From: Amycolatopsis saalfeldensis
GTDB lineage: Bacteria; Actinomycetota; Actinomycetes; Mycobacteriales; Pseudonocardiaceae
Reading direction: 5' to 3'
Assembly: GCF_900110575.1 (NCBI RefSeq)
Contig: NZ_FOEF01000010.1
Location: 186,001 to 250,000, forward strand
Length of the DNA: 64,000 nucleotides
Position numbers and translations under genes: made by a program. Below the pieces are notes generated by a model, which was not told the DNA's origin, did no database searches, and was given only the letters and a program-made list of their open reading frames with translations. Below are positions 7,741 to 17,228 of the stretch, one piece after another. Position 1 is the stretch's first letter. Every line of letters starts with the position of its first letter.

Positions 7741-8472
7741 GTGCCTACGAAAACCGCCCTGATCACCGGAACCAGCCGTCCCGCCGGGATCGGGTTCGCG
7801 GTCGCCCGCCGCCTGGCCGAGCAGGGTCACCACGTGATCCTCACCGCCCGCGACGTCTCCCGCGCCGAACCGCTGGCCGCCGAACTCCGCGACGCCGGCC
7901 ACCAGGCCACCGCGCTGCGCCTCGACCTCACCGACCCGGCCGGCATGGCCCAGGCCGCCGCCCACCTGACCCGGTCCTTCGGCCACCTCGATGTGCTGAT
8001 CAACAACGCCAGCGACGTCGTCGACTTCACCGCTCTCTCCGCGCTCGCGGCCGACATCAACGCGGTCCGCTCGGCACTGGACATCGACGTGCTCGGGCCC
8101 TGGCAGCTGGTCCAGACGCTGCTGCCACTACTCGAGGCAGCCCCCGCCGCCCGCATCGTCAACGTCTCCAGCGTTTCCGCGTTGCAGATCGCCACCGGCC
8201 TCGACCTGCGCGCCAGCCTGCGCGCCCCGGCCCACTCGTTCGCCAAGCACGTGCTCAACGTCCTCACCGAAGTGCTCGCGCACGCGCTGAAGGACACCCC
8301 GATCCTGGTCAACTCCGTCGACCCGGGTGAAACCGCCACCCATCCCGAACGCGGCGACGAAGACAGCGCGCGCCCCGCCGCCGACAGCGCCCGCGGCATC
8401 GTGTGGGCCGCGACGCTGCCGCACAACGGTCCCACCGGCGGGTTCTTCCGCGACGGCGAGTCCTTGCTCTGA
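7741..8472 (+). CDS. SDR-like oxidoreductase with His in place of the catalytic Tyr
   Basis: 243 residues from GTG 7741. The Rossmann motif is TGTSRPAGIGFAVA near residue 9, followed by LDLTD, NNAS (LINNASDVVD near 84) and IVNVSSVSA near 140 with the catalytic Ser. Where the family has YxxxK, this protein reads HSFAK: Lys is kept but Tyr is His. Catalysis by the standard route is therefore doubtful; it could be a divergent reductase or a cofactor-binding protein. It sits downstream of the TetR-controlled exporter, suggesting a shared toxic-compound response. Confidence 0.8.
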   Translation: MPTKTALITGTSRPAGIGFAVARRLAEQGHHVILTARDVSRAEPLAAELRDAGHQATALRLDLTDPAGMAQAAAHLTRSFGHLDVLINNASDVVDFTALSALAADINAVRSALDIDVLGPWQLVQTLLPLLEAAPAARIVNVSSVSALQIATGLDLRASLRAPAHSFAKHVLNVLTEVLAHALKDTPILVNSVDPGETATHPERGDEDSARPAADSARGIVWAATLPHNGPTGGFFRDGESLL

Positions 8473-8474
8473 AA

Positions 8475-8511
8475 CGCCGGTGGCCGCCCCTCAAGGGAAC
8501 GGCCACCGGCG
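8475..8511. terminator. Bidirectional hairpin between convergent genes
   Basis: A perfect 12-bp stem (CGCCGGTGGCCG at 8475, CGGCCACCGGCG at 8500) with a 13-nt loop, between the SDR stop and the GH92 stop. There is no T tract, as is common in GC-rich actinomycetes. Confidence 0.75.
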
Positions 8512-8513
8512 AA

Positions 8514-10871
8514 TCAGGAGCGGACCAGCGGAGGCGGGGCGGAGTTCGTGCCCCAGCTCGTCGGCCGGTCGGAGAGGCGCACGTGGATCGTGCCGGCGCG
8601 GAGGAAGTCCTCGTTGCTCAGCCAGCTCTGGCGCAGCTCGCCCCGGCGGGTGTCCACACCGGACACATACTGGAGCTTCGCCGCGCTGGCGCCGGGTGCG
8701 TCGATGGCCACCGGGCGCCCGCCGGACGGCCGGATCTCCACCTTCTCGAACATCGGCGCGCTGATCAGGTACGTGCCCGAGCCCGGCTGGGCCTCGAACA
8801 CCCCGGCCATCGAGAACACCAGCCACGACGAGATGGTGCCGAGGTCGTCGTTGCCGGGCATGCCGTACGGGGTGTCGGTGAACAGCGTCCGCGCCGCGCG
8901 CAACACGGCCGAAGTCTTCCACGGAGCACCGGTCCACGCGTACATCCAGGGCGCGTGCAGGTCCGGCTCGTTGTTGGGGTTGAAGGCGAAGTTGTTGTGG
9001 TAGTCGTACGCGCCGTGGACCCAGGAGTCCGCGGCGGCCTTCGCCGGATCGGTGAGCACCAGCGGCGTGTCGAAGAAGGTGTCGAGCCGCTTCTCCGCCT
9101 GGTCCGCGCCGCCCATCTGGGCGAACAGCGTCTGCGGGTCCTGCTGCGCGAGCCATTGGTACTGCCACGGCGTGCCCTCGTGGAAGCCGGTCGACTGCGC
9201 CGGGTCGGGGTCGCCGACGCCGGTGCCGTCCGCCGCCTTCGTGCGTGGGAAGCCGGTGAAGCCGTGTGAGGAGATGGTCGGATCCCACAGCTTCGTGAAG
9301 TTGTCACAGCGCCGCGCGAGCGTGGCCGCCTTGTCGCGGTAGCCGAGACCGGAGGCCATTGTGGACAGAGCACAGTCGGCCAGCGAGTACTCCAGCGTCG
9401 CGGAGCCCGCCTGACGGCTGTCGCCGAAGGTGTAGCCGGGCCGGTCCTGGTACCCGATCCAGCCGTTCTGCACGTACGTCGGATTGCCGTCGCGGCCACG
9501 GAAGATCGACTGGTCGGCCGGGACCTCGTTGACGTTCTTCCACAACGCGTCGAACAGCTGCCGCGCGGTGCGGTCGTCGAGCAGGCCGCGGCGGTAGTTG
9601 TCGACGATCCACGGGGTGACCGGGTCGCCGCTCATCACGTTCGTCTCACCGCCACCGAGCGCCCATCTCGGCACCCAGCCGCCGTCGGAATAGATCCGCA
9701 GGATCGATTTCGCCATGTCCGCGGCCTTGTCCGGATGCAGCAGCGCGACGAGCTGGTTCTGCGAGCGATAGGTGTCCCAGAGCGAAAACATCTGGTAGTA
9801 CGGGGAATCGCTGCGGTGCACCTGGTCGTCGAAGCCGCGGTACCGGTTGTCCACATCGGACCCGATCGACGGGTGCAGCAGCGAGCGGTAGAGCGCGCTG
9901 TAGTACGTGCGCTGGTCGGCGGTGGTGCCGCCGGCGACGCGCATCCGGTTCAGCTCGCCGGACCAGGTGTCGTGGGCGGCGGCGCGGGCGCGGTCGAACG
10001 ACCTCGGCTGCTCCGCCTTGCGGTTCAGCCGCGCGCCGTCGACGGAGGTGTACGAAACGCCGACGGACGCGCCCACCTGGCCACCGCGAGCGGGGTCGAA
10101 GGTGAGCCAGGCGCCCGCGCGCTGCGTGCCGAGCGACGCGTCACGCTGGTTCGGCGTCAGCTTGCCGTCGGTCCAGGTGCCGAAGGCCGAGAACGTCCGG
10201 TCGAACTTCGCGCTGAAGTAGACCCGGTACCGCTCCTTCTGCGTCTCCCCGCAGAAGTTCCCGCCCTGCAGCCAGCCCTCGACGGTGTCGTCGCCGACCA
10301 CGTGGACGTCGCCGGCGTAGGTGTAGCCGTTGCTTTCGCCGACCTCGATCAGCACGTTCTCGCTCGCCGCGCCGGCCGGGAAGGTGTAGCGGTGCTGGCC
10401 GGTGCGCTGGGTGGCGGTCAGCTCGGCCTGGATGCCGTTGTCGAGCTTCACGCCGTAGTAGCCCGGCGCACGGGTTTCGTTGGCGTGGCTGAACTTCGCG
10501 CCGTACTGCGCCGGATCCGACGAGGTGACGGCGCCGGTCGTGGGCATGAAGCGGAAGTTGCCCTGGGTTTGGCAGCCGACGCCGGACAGGTGCGTGTGGC
10601 TGAAGCCGAGCACGGTGTCCTGCGCGTAATCGTAGGAGGCGTACTTCTTCAGTTGGGTGTCCGGGCTCAGCTGCACCATGCCGAACGGCGTGGTGGCGCC
10701 CGGGAATGTGGTGCCGTCGCCGTTGTTGCCGATCGAGGTGTCGACCAGCTTCGTGGGGTCGGCGGCGAACTGGGGGCCGCGGTCGTGGGCCGCCGCGGTG
10801 CCCGGGGTGGCCATGGCGCCCAAGGTGCAGGCGAGCGCCAAGGCGGCGAAGACGCGTTTCCGCGTTCTCAT
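8514..10871 (-). CDS. Secreted GH92 family alpha-mannosidase
   Basis: 785 residues with a Sec signal peptide (MRTRKRVFAALALACTLGA, cleavage near AAAHD). The GH92 signatures run in order: NNGDGTTFPGATTPFGMVQLSPDT near residue 48, YDYAQDTVLGFSHTHLSG near 80, a central FSLWDTYRSQNQL, GGETNVMSGDPVTPWIVDNY near 405 and GNDDLGTISSWLVFSMAGVF near 685. GH92 enzymes are calcium-dependent exo-mannosidases, mostly alpha-1,2, acting on glycan mannose; linkage specificity cannot be read. The ribosome binding site AGAGGA precedes ATG 10871. A perfect LacI-type palindrome lies 17 nt upstream, so sugar-responsive repression is likely. Confidence 0.93.
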   Translation of the reverse strand: MRTRKRVFAALALACTLGAMATPGTAAAHDRGPQFAADPTKLVDTSIGNNGDGTTFPGATTPFGMVQLSPDTQLKKYASYDYAQDTVLGFSHTHLSGVGCQTQGNFRFMPTTGAVTSSDPAQYGAKFSHANETRAPGYYGVKLDNGIQAELTATQRTGQHRYTFPAGAASENVLIEVGESNGYTYAGDVHVVGDDTVEGWLQGGNFCGETQKERYRVYFSAKFDRTFSAFGTWTDGKLTPNQRDASLGTQRAGAWLTFDPARGGQVGASVGVSYTSVDGARLNRKAEQPRSFDRARAAAHDTWSGELNRMRVAGGTTADQRTYYSALYRSLLHPSIGSDVDNRYRGFDDQVHRSDSPYYQMFSLWDTYRSQNQLVALLHPDKAADMAKSILRIYSDGGWVPRWALGGGETNVMSGDPVTPWIVDNYRRGLLDDRTARQLFDALWKNVNEVPADQSIFRGRDGNPTYVQNGWIGYQDRPGYTFGDSRQAGSATLEYSLADCALSTMASGLGYRDKAATLARRCDNFTKLWDPTISSHGFTGFPRTKAADGTGVGDPDPAQSTGFHEGTPWQYQWLAQQDPQTLFAQMGGADQAEKRLDTFFDTPLVLTDPAKAAADSWVHGAYDYHNNFAFNPNNEPDLHAPWMYAWTGAPWKTSAVLRAARTLFTDTPYGMPGNDDLGTISSWLVFSMAGVFEAQPGSGTYLISAPMFEKVEIRPSGGRPVAIDAPGASAAKLQYVSGVDTRRGELRQSWLSNEDFLRAGTIHVRLSDRPTSWGTNSAPPPLVRS

Positions 10872-10887
10872 CGCGATCCTCTCGTGG

Positions 10888-10901
10888 TGACAACGTTGTC
10901 A
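10888..10901. promoter_or_regulatory. LacI-type operator upstream of the GH92 gene
   Basis: TGACAACGTTGTCA is a perfect 14-bp palindrome with the central CG typical of LacI-family operators. It lies in the leader of the mannosidase gene. No LacI gene is present in the window, so the regulator must be encoded elsewhere. Confidence 0.78.
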
Positions 10902-10974
10902 ATCAGGTGCCCACGATCTTCGCCGGTCCGGCTTGTCCCGTCAATCCGTCTTTGGTCGGCCCGGGCGGTTCGGC

Positions 10975-12444
10975 TCAGGCCAGATGGGTCGGCTGCCCCG
11001 CGAGGAACGTCGCCGTGATCGGCATGTCGCGCAGGTCGGCCGGGGTCAGCCCGGTCGGGTCGGCGGCGGTGATCACCAGGTCCGCCGGATCGCCGACGGC
11101 GACGCCTCGGCGCCCGCCCGAAGCGGCGGCCAGCGCGTCCGCCAGCGGGATCGCCTGCTCGGGGTGCCAGGCCGGACGTGTGTCGTCCGTGCGGCCGACC
11201 GCGGCGGCGATGCCGTCCCACGGGTCGAGGGGCGCGACGGGCGCGTCCGAGCCGATTTCGAGGCGGGCGCCGGAATCCAGCAGCGCGCGGTACGGGTACG
11301 CGCGCTCAGTGCGGCCGTGCCAGTGCCGGTCGGCGACGTCGCGGTCGTCCGGCTGGTGCGCGGGCTGCACGCTCGCGACGAGGCCGAGCGCGGCGAACCG
11401 CGGGATGTCCTCGGCGCTCAGCAGTTGCGCGTGCTCGATCCGGCCCGCGCAGCCGAGTTCGGCGAACGCGTCGAGCGCGATCGTGTTGGCCTTGTCGCCG
11501 ATCGCGTGCACCGCGGGGGCCAGCCCGTGCTCCGCGGCGCGGCGCATCAGCGGCACCAGCTCGGCGGGCGGAAGTTCCAGCAGCCCAACGGAATCCGTCT
11601 CCGGGTACGGGTCGTGGCAGTAGGCGGTGCGGGTGTTGAGCGAGCCGTCGACGAACAGCTTGAACGGGCCGACGCTCAGCAGTCCCCCGCCGTCCGGGAG
11701 GACGTCGCCGGTGCGCTGGCCGCGCGCGATCGCGGTGTCCAGCAGGTGCCGTGCGATCACGCAGGAAACGCGCGTGGCCGGCGGCGCGGAAGCGACCCGG
11801 CGGGTCCAGTCCGCGACCGTGTCGGCGTACTCGTAGTCGACGATCCCGGTGACTCCGCGCGAGGCGGCCGCGGTCAGCGCGTCGGCGACCCAGCGGTCCT
11901 GCACCTCGGGCGGCGCGGCCGGCAGCTCGGCCGTGGCGCTCATGCAGTCGCCCTCCAGCAGCACGCCGGTCGGGTGCTCGCGGCCGATCAGCTTGAGCGC
12001 GGCCGGGCTGAGCCACAGCGTGTGCAGGTCGGCGCCGAACAACGCGGCGGCCCGCCCCGGCAGCGCGCGCTGCAGCAGGTCCTTGTGCGGCTCGTCCGGC
12101 CACAGCGCGTCGCGGAAACCGGCGCCCACCACCAGTTCCTCCCGCTGCCCGGGATGGGCGGGCGCGGACAGCAGCCGCTGCAGCAGCAGTTCCACGGCGC
12201 CGGCCGCCGAATGCGCGGTGCCCAGCGGGATCCGGCGCCGGAAGCCGGCCCACTGCACGGCGTGCACGTGCGCGTCGACGAGGCCGGGCAGCAGCGTGCC
12301 GCCGTGCCCGTCGAGCACCCGCGCGGCGAATCCCGAGCCGGAGCCGGGCGCCTCGATGGCGGAAACCCGGCCCTCGTTCGCGCGGACGTCGGCGAGCTGC
12401 CCGGCCAGGCCGACCCGGACGCGGCGCAGGAGTAGATCATCCAT
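10975..12444 (-). CDS. Amidohydrolase family protein (YtcJ-like)
   Basis: 489 residues of the metal-dependent amidohydrolase-3 group. The N-terminal metal motif is LLPGLVDAHVHAVQWA near residue 55. Later metal ligands appear in APAVHAIGDKAN near 300, GRIEHAQLLS near 325 and EIGSDAPVAPLDP near 390. The end, with GDPADLVITAADP, is the composite beta-sandwich domain. Members hydrolyse cyclic amides or N-formyl/N-acyl groups; no specific substrate is visible. It is upstream of the GH92 gene on the same strand, but the 103-nt gap carrying an operator suggests separate transcription. Confidence 0.85.
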   Translation of the reverse strand: MDDLLLRRVRVGLAGQLADVRANEGRVSAIEAPGSGSGFAARVLDGHGGTLLPGLVDAHVHAVQWAGFRRRIPLGTAHSAAGAVELLLQRLLSAPAHPGQREELVVGAGFRDALWPDEPHKDLLQRALPGRAAALFGADLHTLWLSPAALKLIGREHPTGVLLEGDCMSATAELPAAPPEVQDRWVADALTAAASRGVTGIVDYEYADTVADWTRRVASAPPATRVSCVIARHLLDTAIARGQRTGDVLPDGGGLLSVGPFKLFVDGSLNTRTAYCHDPYPETDSVGLLELPPAELVPLMRRAAEHGLAPAVHAIGDKANTIALDAFAELGCAGRIEHAQLLSAEDIPRFAALGLVASVQPAHQPDDRDVADRHWHGRTERAYPYRALLDSGARLEIGSDAPVAPLDPWDGIAAAVGRTDDTRPAWHPEQAIPLADALAAASGGRRGVAVGDPADLVITAADPTGLTPADLRDMPITATFLAGQPTHLA

Positions 12445-12795
12445 CGGGCCAGCCTGCCAGGCCGGTGCCCGGGAAGGGAATCATCACGATGTCCGCCCGG
12501 ACGGGTGAACGACGTAACGGGGCCGGAATTTCTGGGTATTACCCCGGTGTTGGACAACTACAGAAAGCATGGCAGCCGTCGCCCGCCGCAGGGTCAGGGC
12601 CGGTCAGGGGCGCCGCCTTCACAAGCCGCGCAGGGTTCAACTCCCTCGGTTGCCGCCAGTTTCACACCGGAGTCCGGTGGATCGTGTTGCCGCCCAACGG
12701 AATCAGTGCGTTAGGCCGTTTGTCTCACGCCGATTTGCGGCCGATAGGCTAAGTGTCTGATTGCTGCGGAACATCCCGGACTGTGTACTGCTCGG
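12445..12795. other. 351-bp intergenic leader between divergent genes
   Basis: No open frame with a ribosome binding site is convincing here. A TAGGCT box (12745-12750) with TTGTCT 19 nt upstream is a weak candidate promoter for the protease gene. The middle (12590-12700) is GC-rich and could fold, but I do not recognise a known riboswitch class. Confidence 0.5.
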
Positions 12796-15700
12796 ATGAC
12801 AGAGCACAGATCACGCTGGAGACGCCGGGCCGGGATCACCCTCCTCGCCACCGCGCTCGGCGTCGCCCCGGTCGCAGTGCCCGCCGCGTACGCGGCCCCT
12901 GGAGTTCCCCAGCCCCCGCCCACCGCGGGCAAGACGCTCGACCAGGCCGGCCGCGCCAGGGTCGCCGAGGCCGAGCGGGCCGGAAAGCCCGACGTCACGC
13001 TGCTCGTCGCCGCCGAACGCGGTCAGGCGAACGCGGCCGTGACCGATCTGAAGGCGCTCGGCGGCGTGATCCAGTCGAGCGACCCGAAGCTCGACTACGT
13101 GAAGGTCTCCGTGCCCGTCGCGAACGCCGAGAAGGCCGCGAAGCTCAAGACCGTTAACGCCGTCGACGTCGACGGCCTGATCCAGCGGGACGACCCGAAG
13201 CCCGAAGGCGCGACCAATCCGATCCCGCAGCCGCCGCCGGGCAAGAACACCCCGCGCGTGAACCCCTACCTCCCCACCGGCGACACCTACGCCGCCCAGT
13301 TCGGCCAGACCTTCGGCGGCTGGGACGGCAAGGACAGCACCGTCGCCGTGCTCGACTCCGGCGTCGACCTCGACACCCCCGCGCTGGCCAAGACCAGCCA
13401 CGGCGAGCGCAAGATCGTCGACTGGTACAACGCCAACGCCACCGATTCCGGCGACGGCACCTGGGTGAAGCAGTCCACGCAGACCTACACCGGCGCGTTC
13501 ACCGCGAACGGCCGCACCTGGACCGCTCCCGCCACCGGCGGCCCGTACACCTTCGGCCTGTTCAAGGAAACCGCGGGCGATCTGGGCGGCGCCGGCAGCG
13601 AAACCGGCGGCGACCTCAACCGCGACGGCGACCGCGACGACTCCTGGGGCGTGCTGCTCGACCCGGCCGCGAAGCAGGTGCGCGTCGACCTGAACGGCAA
13701 CGGCGACTTCACCGACGAGAAGCCGATGACCGACTACGCCAAGAACTTCGACGTCGGCTTCTTCGGCACCGACAACCCGGCCACGGACATCGCCGAGCGG
13801 ATGGCGTTCGTGGTCCAGACCGACAAGCCGGGTTACGTCAACATCGGCATCGCGGGCGCCGAGCACGGTTCCCACGTGGCCGGCATCGCGACGGGCAACG
13901 ACCTGTTCGGCGGCAAGATGGACGGCGCCGCACCGGGTGCGAAGGTGCTCTCGGTGAAGGTCTGCCTGAGCACCGCTTCGTGCACCTCCAGCGGTCTTCT
14001 CGACGGCGTCGTGTACGCCGCGAGCCACGGCGCGGACGTCATCAACATCTCCATCGGCGGCCTGCCCGCGCTCAACGACGGCAACAACGCGCGCGCCGAG
14101 CTCTACAACCGCACCATCGCCGAGTACAACGTCCAGATCTTCATCTCCGCGGGAAACTCCGGCGCGGGCGCGAACTCCGTCGGCGACCCGTCGGTGGCCA
14201 CGGACGCGATCAGCGTCGGCTCGTACATCACGCGGGAAACCTGGCTGTCCAACTACGGCGCGAAGGTGAAGGCGGCCGAGGCGCTGCACCCGTTCTCCTC
14301 GCGCGGCCCGCGTGAAGACGGCGGCTTCAAGCCCGACATCATCGCGCCGGGCGCGGCGATCGCGACCGTGCCGCGCTGGGAGGCGCCCGGCCCGGTGGCG
14401 GGCACCTATCAGCTGCCGGCCGGGTACGCGATGCTGCAGGGCACGTCCATGGCGTCACCGCAGGCGACCGGCGCGGCCGCGCTGCTGGTGAGCGCGTACA
14501 AGGCGACGCACCGGGGCCAGCGGCCGCCGGTCACGGCACTGCGCTCGGCGATCAAGTCGACGGCGCGCTTCGTGCCGGGCGTCGGCGCGTACGAGCAGGG
14601 AGCGGGGCTGTTCAACGTCCCCGCCGCGTTCGCCGCGCTGTCGCTGAACCCGAAGCCGGACGCGGTGACCACCGCGGTCGAGGTGCACACGGTGCAGGCG
14701 AACCTGCTCAAGACGCCGGGCGTCGGCGTCGGGATCCACGACCGCGAGGGCGTGACCGTCGGGAAGGCGTACACCCGCACGTACACGATCACGCGGACTT
14801 CGGGTTCTTCGCGGCCGGTGACGTACTTCGCGCGCTGGGTGGGCAACGACGGCACGTTCTCTTCGGGTTCACTGCTGCAACTGCCGTTGAACAAGCCGGT
14901 GACCTTCGCCGTGAAGGTGGACCCGAAGTCGGCGGGCGCGCATTCCGCGTTGCTGTACCTGGACAATCCGCTGACCATCGGCATCGACGCGCAGACGATG
15001 AACACCGTCTTCGCGCCGGCCGAGTTCACTCCGGCCACCGGCAAGTTCGAGGCCTCGGGCACGGTCGCGCGCAACACCTCGGTGAGCTACTTCGTGCGGG
15101 TGCCGCAGGGTGCGAGCGCGCTGCAGGTCGACCTGGCCGCGGGTGGCGACCCAGGCAAGGGCCAGGTGCGGTTCCTGCGGTACGACCCGACGGGCGTGCC
15201 GGTGGACTCGAACACGTCCACCAACTGCTACAACCCCGACGCGGGCGCGGGCTGCGCCGGCGGCTCGCCGGCCAGCCGGACGCTGACCAACCCGCTGCCG
15301 GGCGTCTGGGAGATCACCGTCGAAGCCCGCCGTACGTCCGATGTGGACAGTGCGCCGTACCGGATTTCGGCTTCGGTGCTGGGCACCGCGGTGTCGCCGA
15401 ACCCGGATGACATCGCGTCGGCCCAGGCCGGCGTGGCGCTGCCGCGGACGTACACGGTGAAGAACACGCTCGGCGCGTTCACGGGTCACCTGGTCGGCGG
15501 CACGTTTGCCAGCGCTTCGGTGCAGCGTCCGACCATCGCCCAGGGCGCGTCCGCGCAGACGCAGCTGACGGTGACGCCGGGCTCGACGTCCCTGACCGTG
15601 ACGATCGGCAACACCGCCGACGTCGGGGCGGACCTGGACCTGTCGGTGTACAACTGCGTCACGGGTTCTTGTGTGCTGGCCGGGCAAAGCGCCGACGGTG

Positions 15701-16014
15701 ACTCCGAAGAGTCGGTGACGCTGCCGAACCCGGCGGCGGGCCAGTGGCTGGCCGTGGTCGACGGTTACGCGGTGCCCGCGGGCACCACCGCCTACGACTA
15801 CCTCGACGCGTTCACCAATCCGGCTTTCGGTGGTATCACGGCGAACGACCCGGTGGCGGCGCACGCCTCGGGCACGTCGTGGACCGTCCCGGCCACGGTG
15901 ACCGCCGCGTCGGCTCCCGCCACCGGCCGCGTCCTGCGCGGCGCGCTGTCGGTGGTGACCGACGCCGGCGTCACCATCGGCGGCGGCACGGTGCTGGTGC
16001 GTGCGGTGAGCTGA
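12796..16014 (+). CDS. Large secreted S8 (subtilisin-like) serine protease
   Basis: 1072 residues with a signal peptide ending near AAYAAPG. Residues 65-125 (DVTLLVAAERGQANAAVTDL) look like an inhibitor-type prodomain. The catalytic triad is visible: Asp187 in VAVLDSGVD, His357 in EHGSHVAG and Ser551 in GTSMASP, with the oxyanion region ISAGNSGAGAN near 460. A long insert (about 205-345) separates Asp and His. The last 450 residues are beta-rich, with PPC-like segments. This is an extracellular protease for nutrient scavenging or protein processing. A perfect hairpin follows the stop. Confidence 0.92.
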   Translation: MTEHRSRWRRRAGITLLATALGVAPVAVPAAYAAPGVPQPPPTAGKTLDQAGRARVAEAERAGKPDVTLLVAAERGQANAAVTDLKALGGVIQSSDPKLDYVKVSVPVANAEKAAKLKTVNAVDVDGLIQRDDPKPEGATNPIPQPPPGKNTPRVNPYLPTGDTYAAQFGQTFGGWDGKDSTVAVLDSGVDLDTPALAKTSHGERKIVDWYNANATDSGDGTWVKQSTQTYTGAFTANGRTWTAPATGGPYTFGLFKETAGDLGGAGSETGGDLNRDGDRDDSWGVLLDPAAKQVRVDLNGNGDFTDEKPMTDYAKNFDVGFFGTDNPATDIAERMAFVVQTDKPGYVNIGIAGAEHGSHVAGIATGNDLFGGKMDGAAPGAKVLSVKVCLSTASCTSSGLLDGVVYAASHGADVINISIGGLPALNDGNNARAELYNRTIAEYNVQIFISAGNSGAGANSVGDPSVATDAISVGSYITRETWLSNYGAKVKAAEALHPFSSRGPREDGGFKPDIIAPGAAIATVPRWEAPGPVAGTYQLPAGYAMLQGTSMASPQATGAAALLVSAYKATHRGQRPPVTALRSAIKSTARFVPGVGAYEQGAGLFNVPAAFAALSLNPKPDAVTTAVEVHTVQANLLKTPGVGVGIHDREGVTVGKAYTRTYTITRTSGSSRPVTYFARWVGNDGTFSSGSLLQLPLNKPVTFAVKVDPKSAGAHSALLYLDNPLTIGIDAQTMNTVFAPAEFTPATGKFEASGTVARNTSVSYFVRVPQGASALQVDLAAGGDPGKGQVRFLRYDPTGVPVDSNTSTNCYNPDAGAGCAGGSPASRTLTNPLPGVWEITVEARRTSDVDSAPYRISASVLGTAVSPNPDDIASAQAGVALPRTYTVKNTLGAFTGHLVGGTFASASVQRPTIAQGASAQTQLTVTPGSTSLTVTIGNTADVGADLDLSVYNCVTGSCVLAGQSADGDSEESVTLPNPAAGQWLAVVDGYAVPAGTTAYDYLDAFTNPAFGGITANDPVAAHASGTSWTVPATVTAASAPATGRVLRGALSVVTDAGVTIGGGTVLVRAVS

Positions 16015-16019
16015 ATCCG

Positions 16020-16059
16020 GGCCCGTTCCTCAGCCGTCCGCGCGGCTGAGGAACGGGCC
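16020..16059. terminator. Terminator hairpin shared by convergent genes
   Basis: A 17-bp perfect stem (GGCCCGTTCCTCAGCCG at 16020, its complement ending at 16059) with a 6-nt loop. Part of the stem encodes the last residues (FLSRADG) of the ROK protein, so one sequence serves as coding end and terminator. Confidence 0.85.
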
Positions 16060-17190
16060 GGGATCGCCGAGGATCCGGTGGATCGTCCGTCCCGCCGCGC
16101 CCAAAGTCGCCGCGTCGCCTCTCAAGGTCGAAGCGGTGAGGGTGGGGACGGAACCGCGCAGGCGGCCCAGGCGCGCGGCGAGCACGGGCTCCGCCGCGGG
16201 GGCCAGCCAAGGGAACAAGGCCGCGAAGATCCCGCCCAGCACGATGTGGTCCAGGTCGAGCAGATTGACCGCCGACGCGAGCGCGTGGCCGAGTGCCTCG
16301 CCCGCCGCCGTGCAGGCCTCGATCGCGGTGTTGGCTCCGGATTCCAGCGCTACCAACAGATCCGGCACCGAACGGACGTCTGCAGCCGCCAGCAAAGCCT
16401 CCTGGCCCGCGTAGGTTTCCAGGCACCCGGCCGCACCGCAGCGGCAAGGCGGGCCCGACGGCGACACCACCACGTGCCCCAGCTCCCCCGCCAGCCCGTG
16501 CGCGCCGCGGAAGAGCGAGCCGCCGACGACCAGGCCCGCGCCGATGCCGACCTCGCCGGAGACGTACAGGAAGTCGTCCCCGCCGGTGCCGAACCACAGC
16601 TGCCCGAGCGCGCCGAGGTTGGCCTCGTTGTCCAGGTCGACGGGGACCGGCAGGCGCAGCATCTCGGCCGCGCGCACGTCTCGCCAGCCGAGGTTCGGGG
16701 CGCTGAACACCACGCCGTCGCCGACCGGGCCGGAGACCGCGAGCACCGCGCCCGCCACCGTCAGCCCCAGCGCGGACGCCTCTCCGAGCGCCTCGGTGGC
16801 CAGCTTTTCCAGCTCCCGCACCACAATCGCCGGCCGCGAGCCGCGATTGTCCCGCTCGCGCCGCTTCGTGAACCGGACCGTGCGCGCCAGGTCGAGCAGG
16901 CACACGGCCAGGTAGTCGACGTTGACCTCCAGCCCCAGCGACGCCACCCGCCCGCCGCTCAGCACCACCTCGACGCCGGGGCGGCCGCGTTCGCCCGCCC
17001 GCGCGGGGCCGGTCTCGGCCAGGAGGCCGGCGTCCAGCAGATCGCCGACCAGCTTGGACACCGTGGACTTGGTGAGCCCGGTCAGCTCCGCGAGCGCGGC
17101 GCGGGTGAGCGGACCGCGGCGGCTGACCTCGCCGAGCACCAGCTCGAGGTTGCGCGCCCGCATCGAGTCGTGCCGCACCGCCTGCGTCAT
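16030..17190 (-). CDS. ROK-family transcriptional regulator, probable XylR
   Basis: 386 residues. The N-terminal winged helix is ELVLGEVSRRGPLTRAALAELTGLTKSTVSKLVGDLL (about residues 15-52), followed by a ROK sugar-kinase-like domain. The ROK zinc motif CRCGAAGCLETYAG is near residue 252, and GEVGIGAGLVVGG and GAHGLAGELGHVVV precede it. Standing divergent from xylose isomerase with a matching palindrome at the xylA promoter, it is most likely the xylose repressor. GGAGGAGGGG precedes ATG 17190. Confidence 0.88.
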   Translation of the reverse strand: MTQAVRHDSMRARNLELVLGEVSRRGPLTRAALAELTGLTKSTVSKLVGDLLDAGLLAETGPARAGERGRPGVEVVLSGGRVASLGLEVNVDYLAVCLLDLARTVRFTKRRERDNRGSRPAIVVRELEKLATEALGEASALGLTVAGAVLAVSGPVGDGVVFSAPNLGWRDVRAAEMLRLPVPVDLDNEANLGALGQLWFGTGGDDFLYVSGEVGIGAGLVVGGSLFRGAHGLAGELGHVVVSPSGPPCRCGAAGCLETYAGQEALLAAADVRSVPDLLVALESGANTAIEACTAAGEALGHALASAVNLLDLDHIVLGGIFAALFPWLAPAAEPVLAARLGRLRGSVPTLTASTLRGDAATLGAAGRTIHRILGDPGPFLSRADG

Positions 17191-17228
17191 CCCCGCCCCC
17201 TCCTCCCGGCACTGTAACCGGCGGGCCC

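Noticed and set aside
12445..12795. Possible riboswitch before the S8 protease gene
   Set aside because: Secreted hydrolase genes of actinomycetes can carry cyclic-di-AMP leaders, but I could not find the conserved motifs of that or another class.
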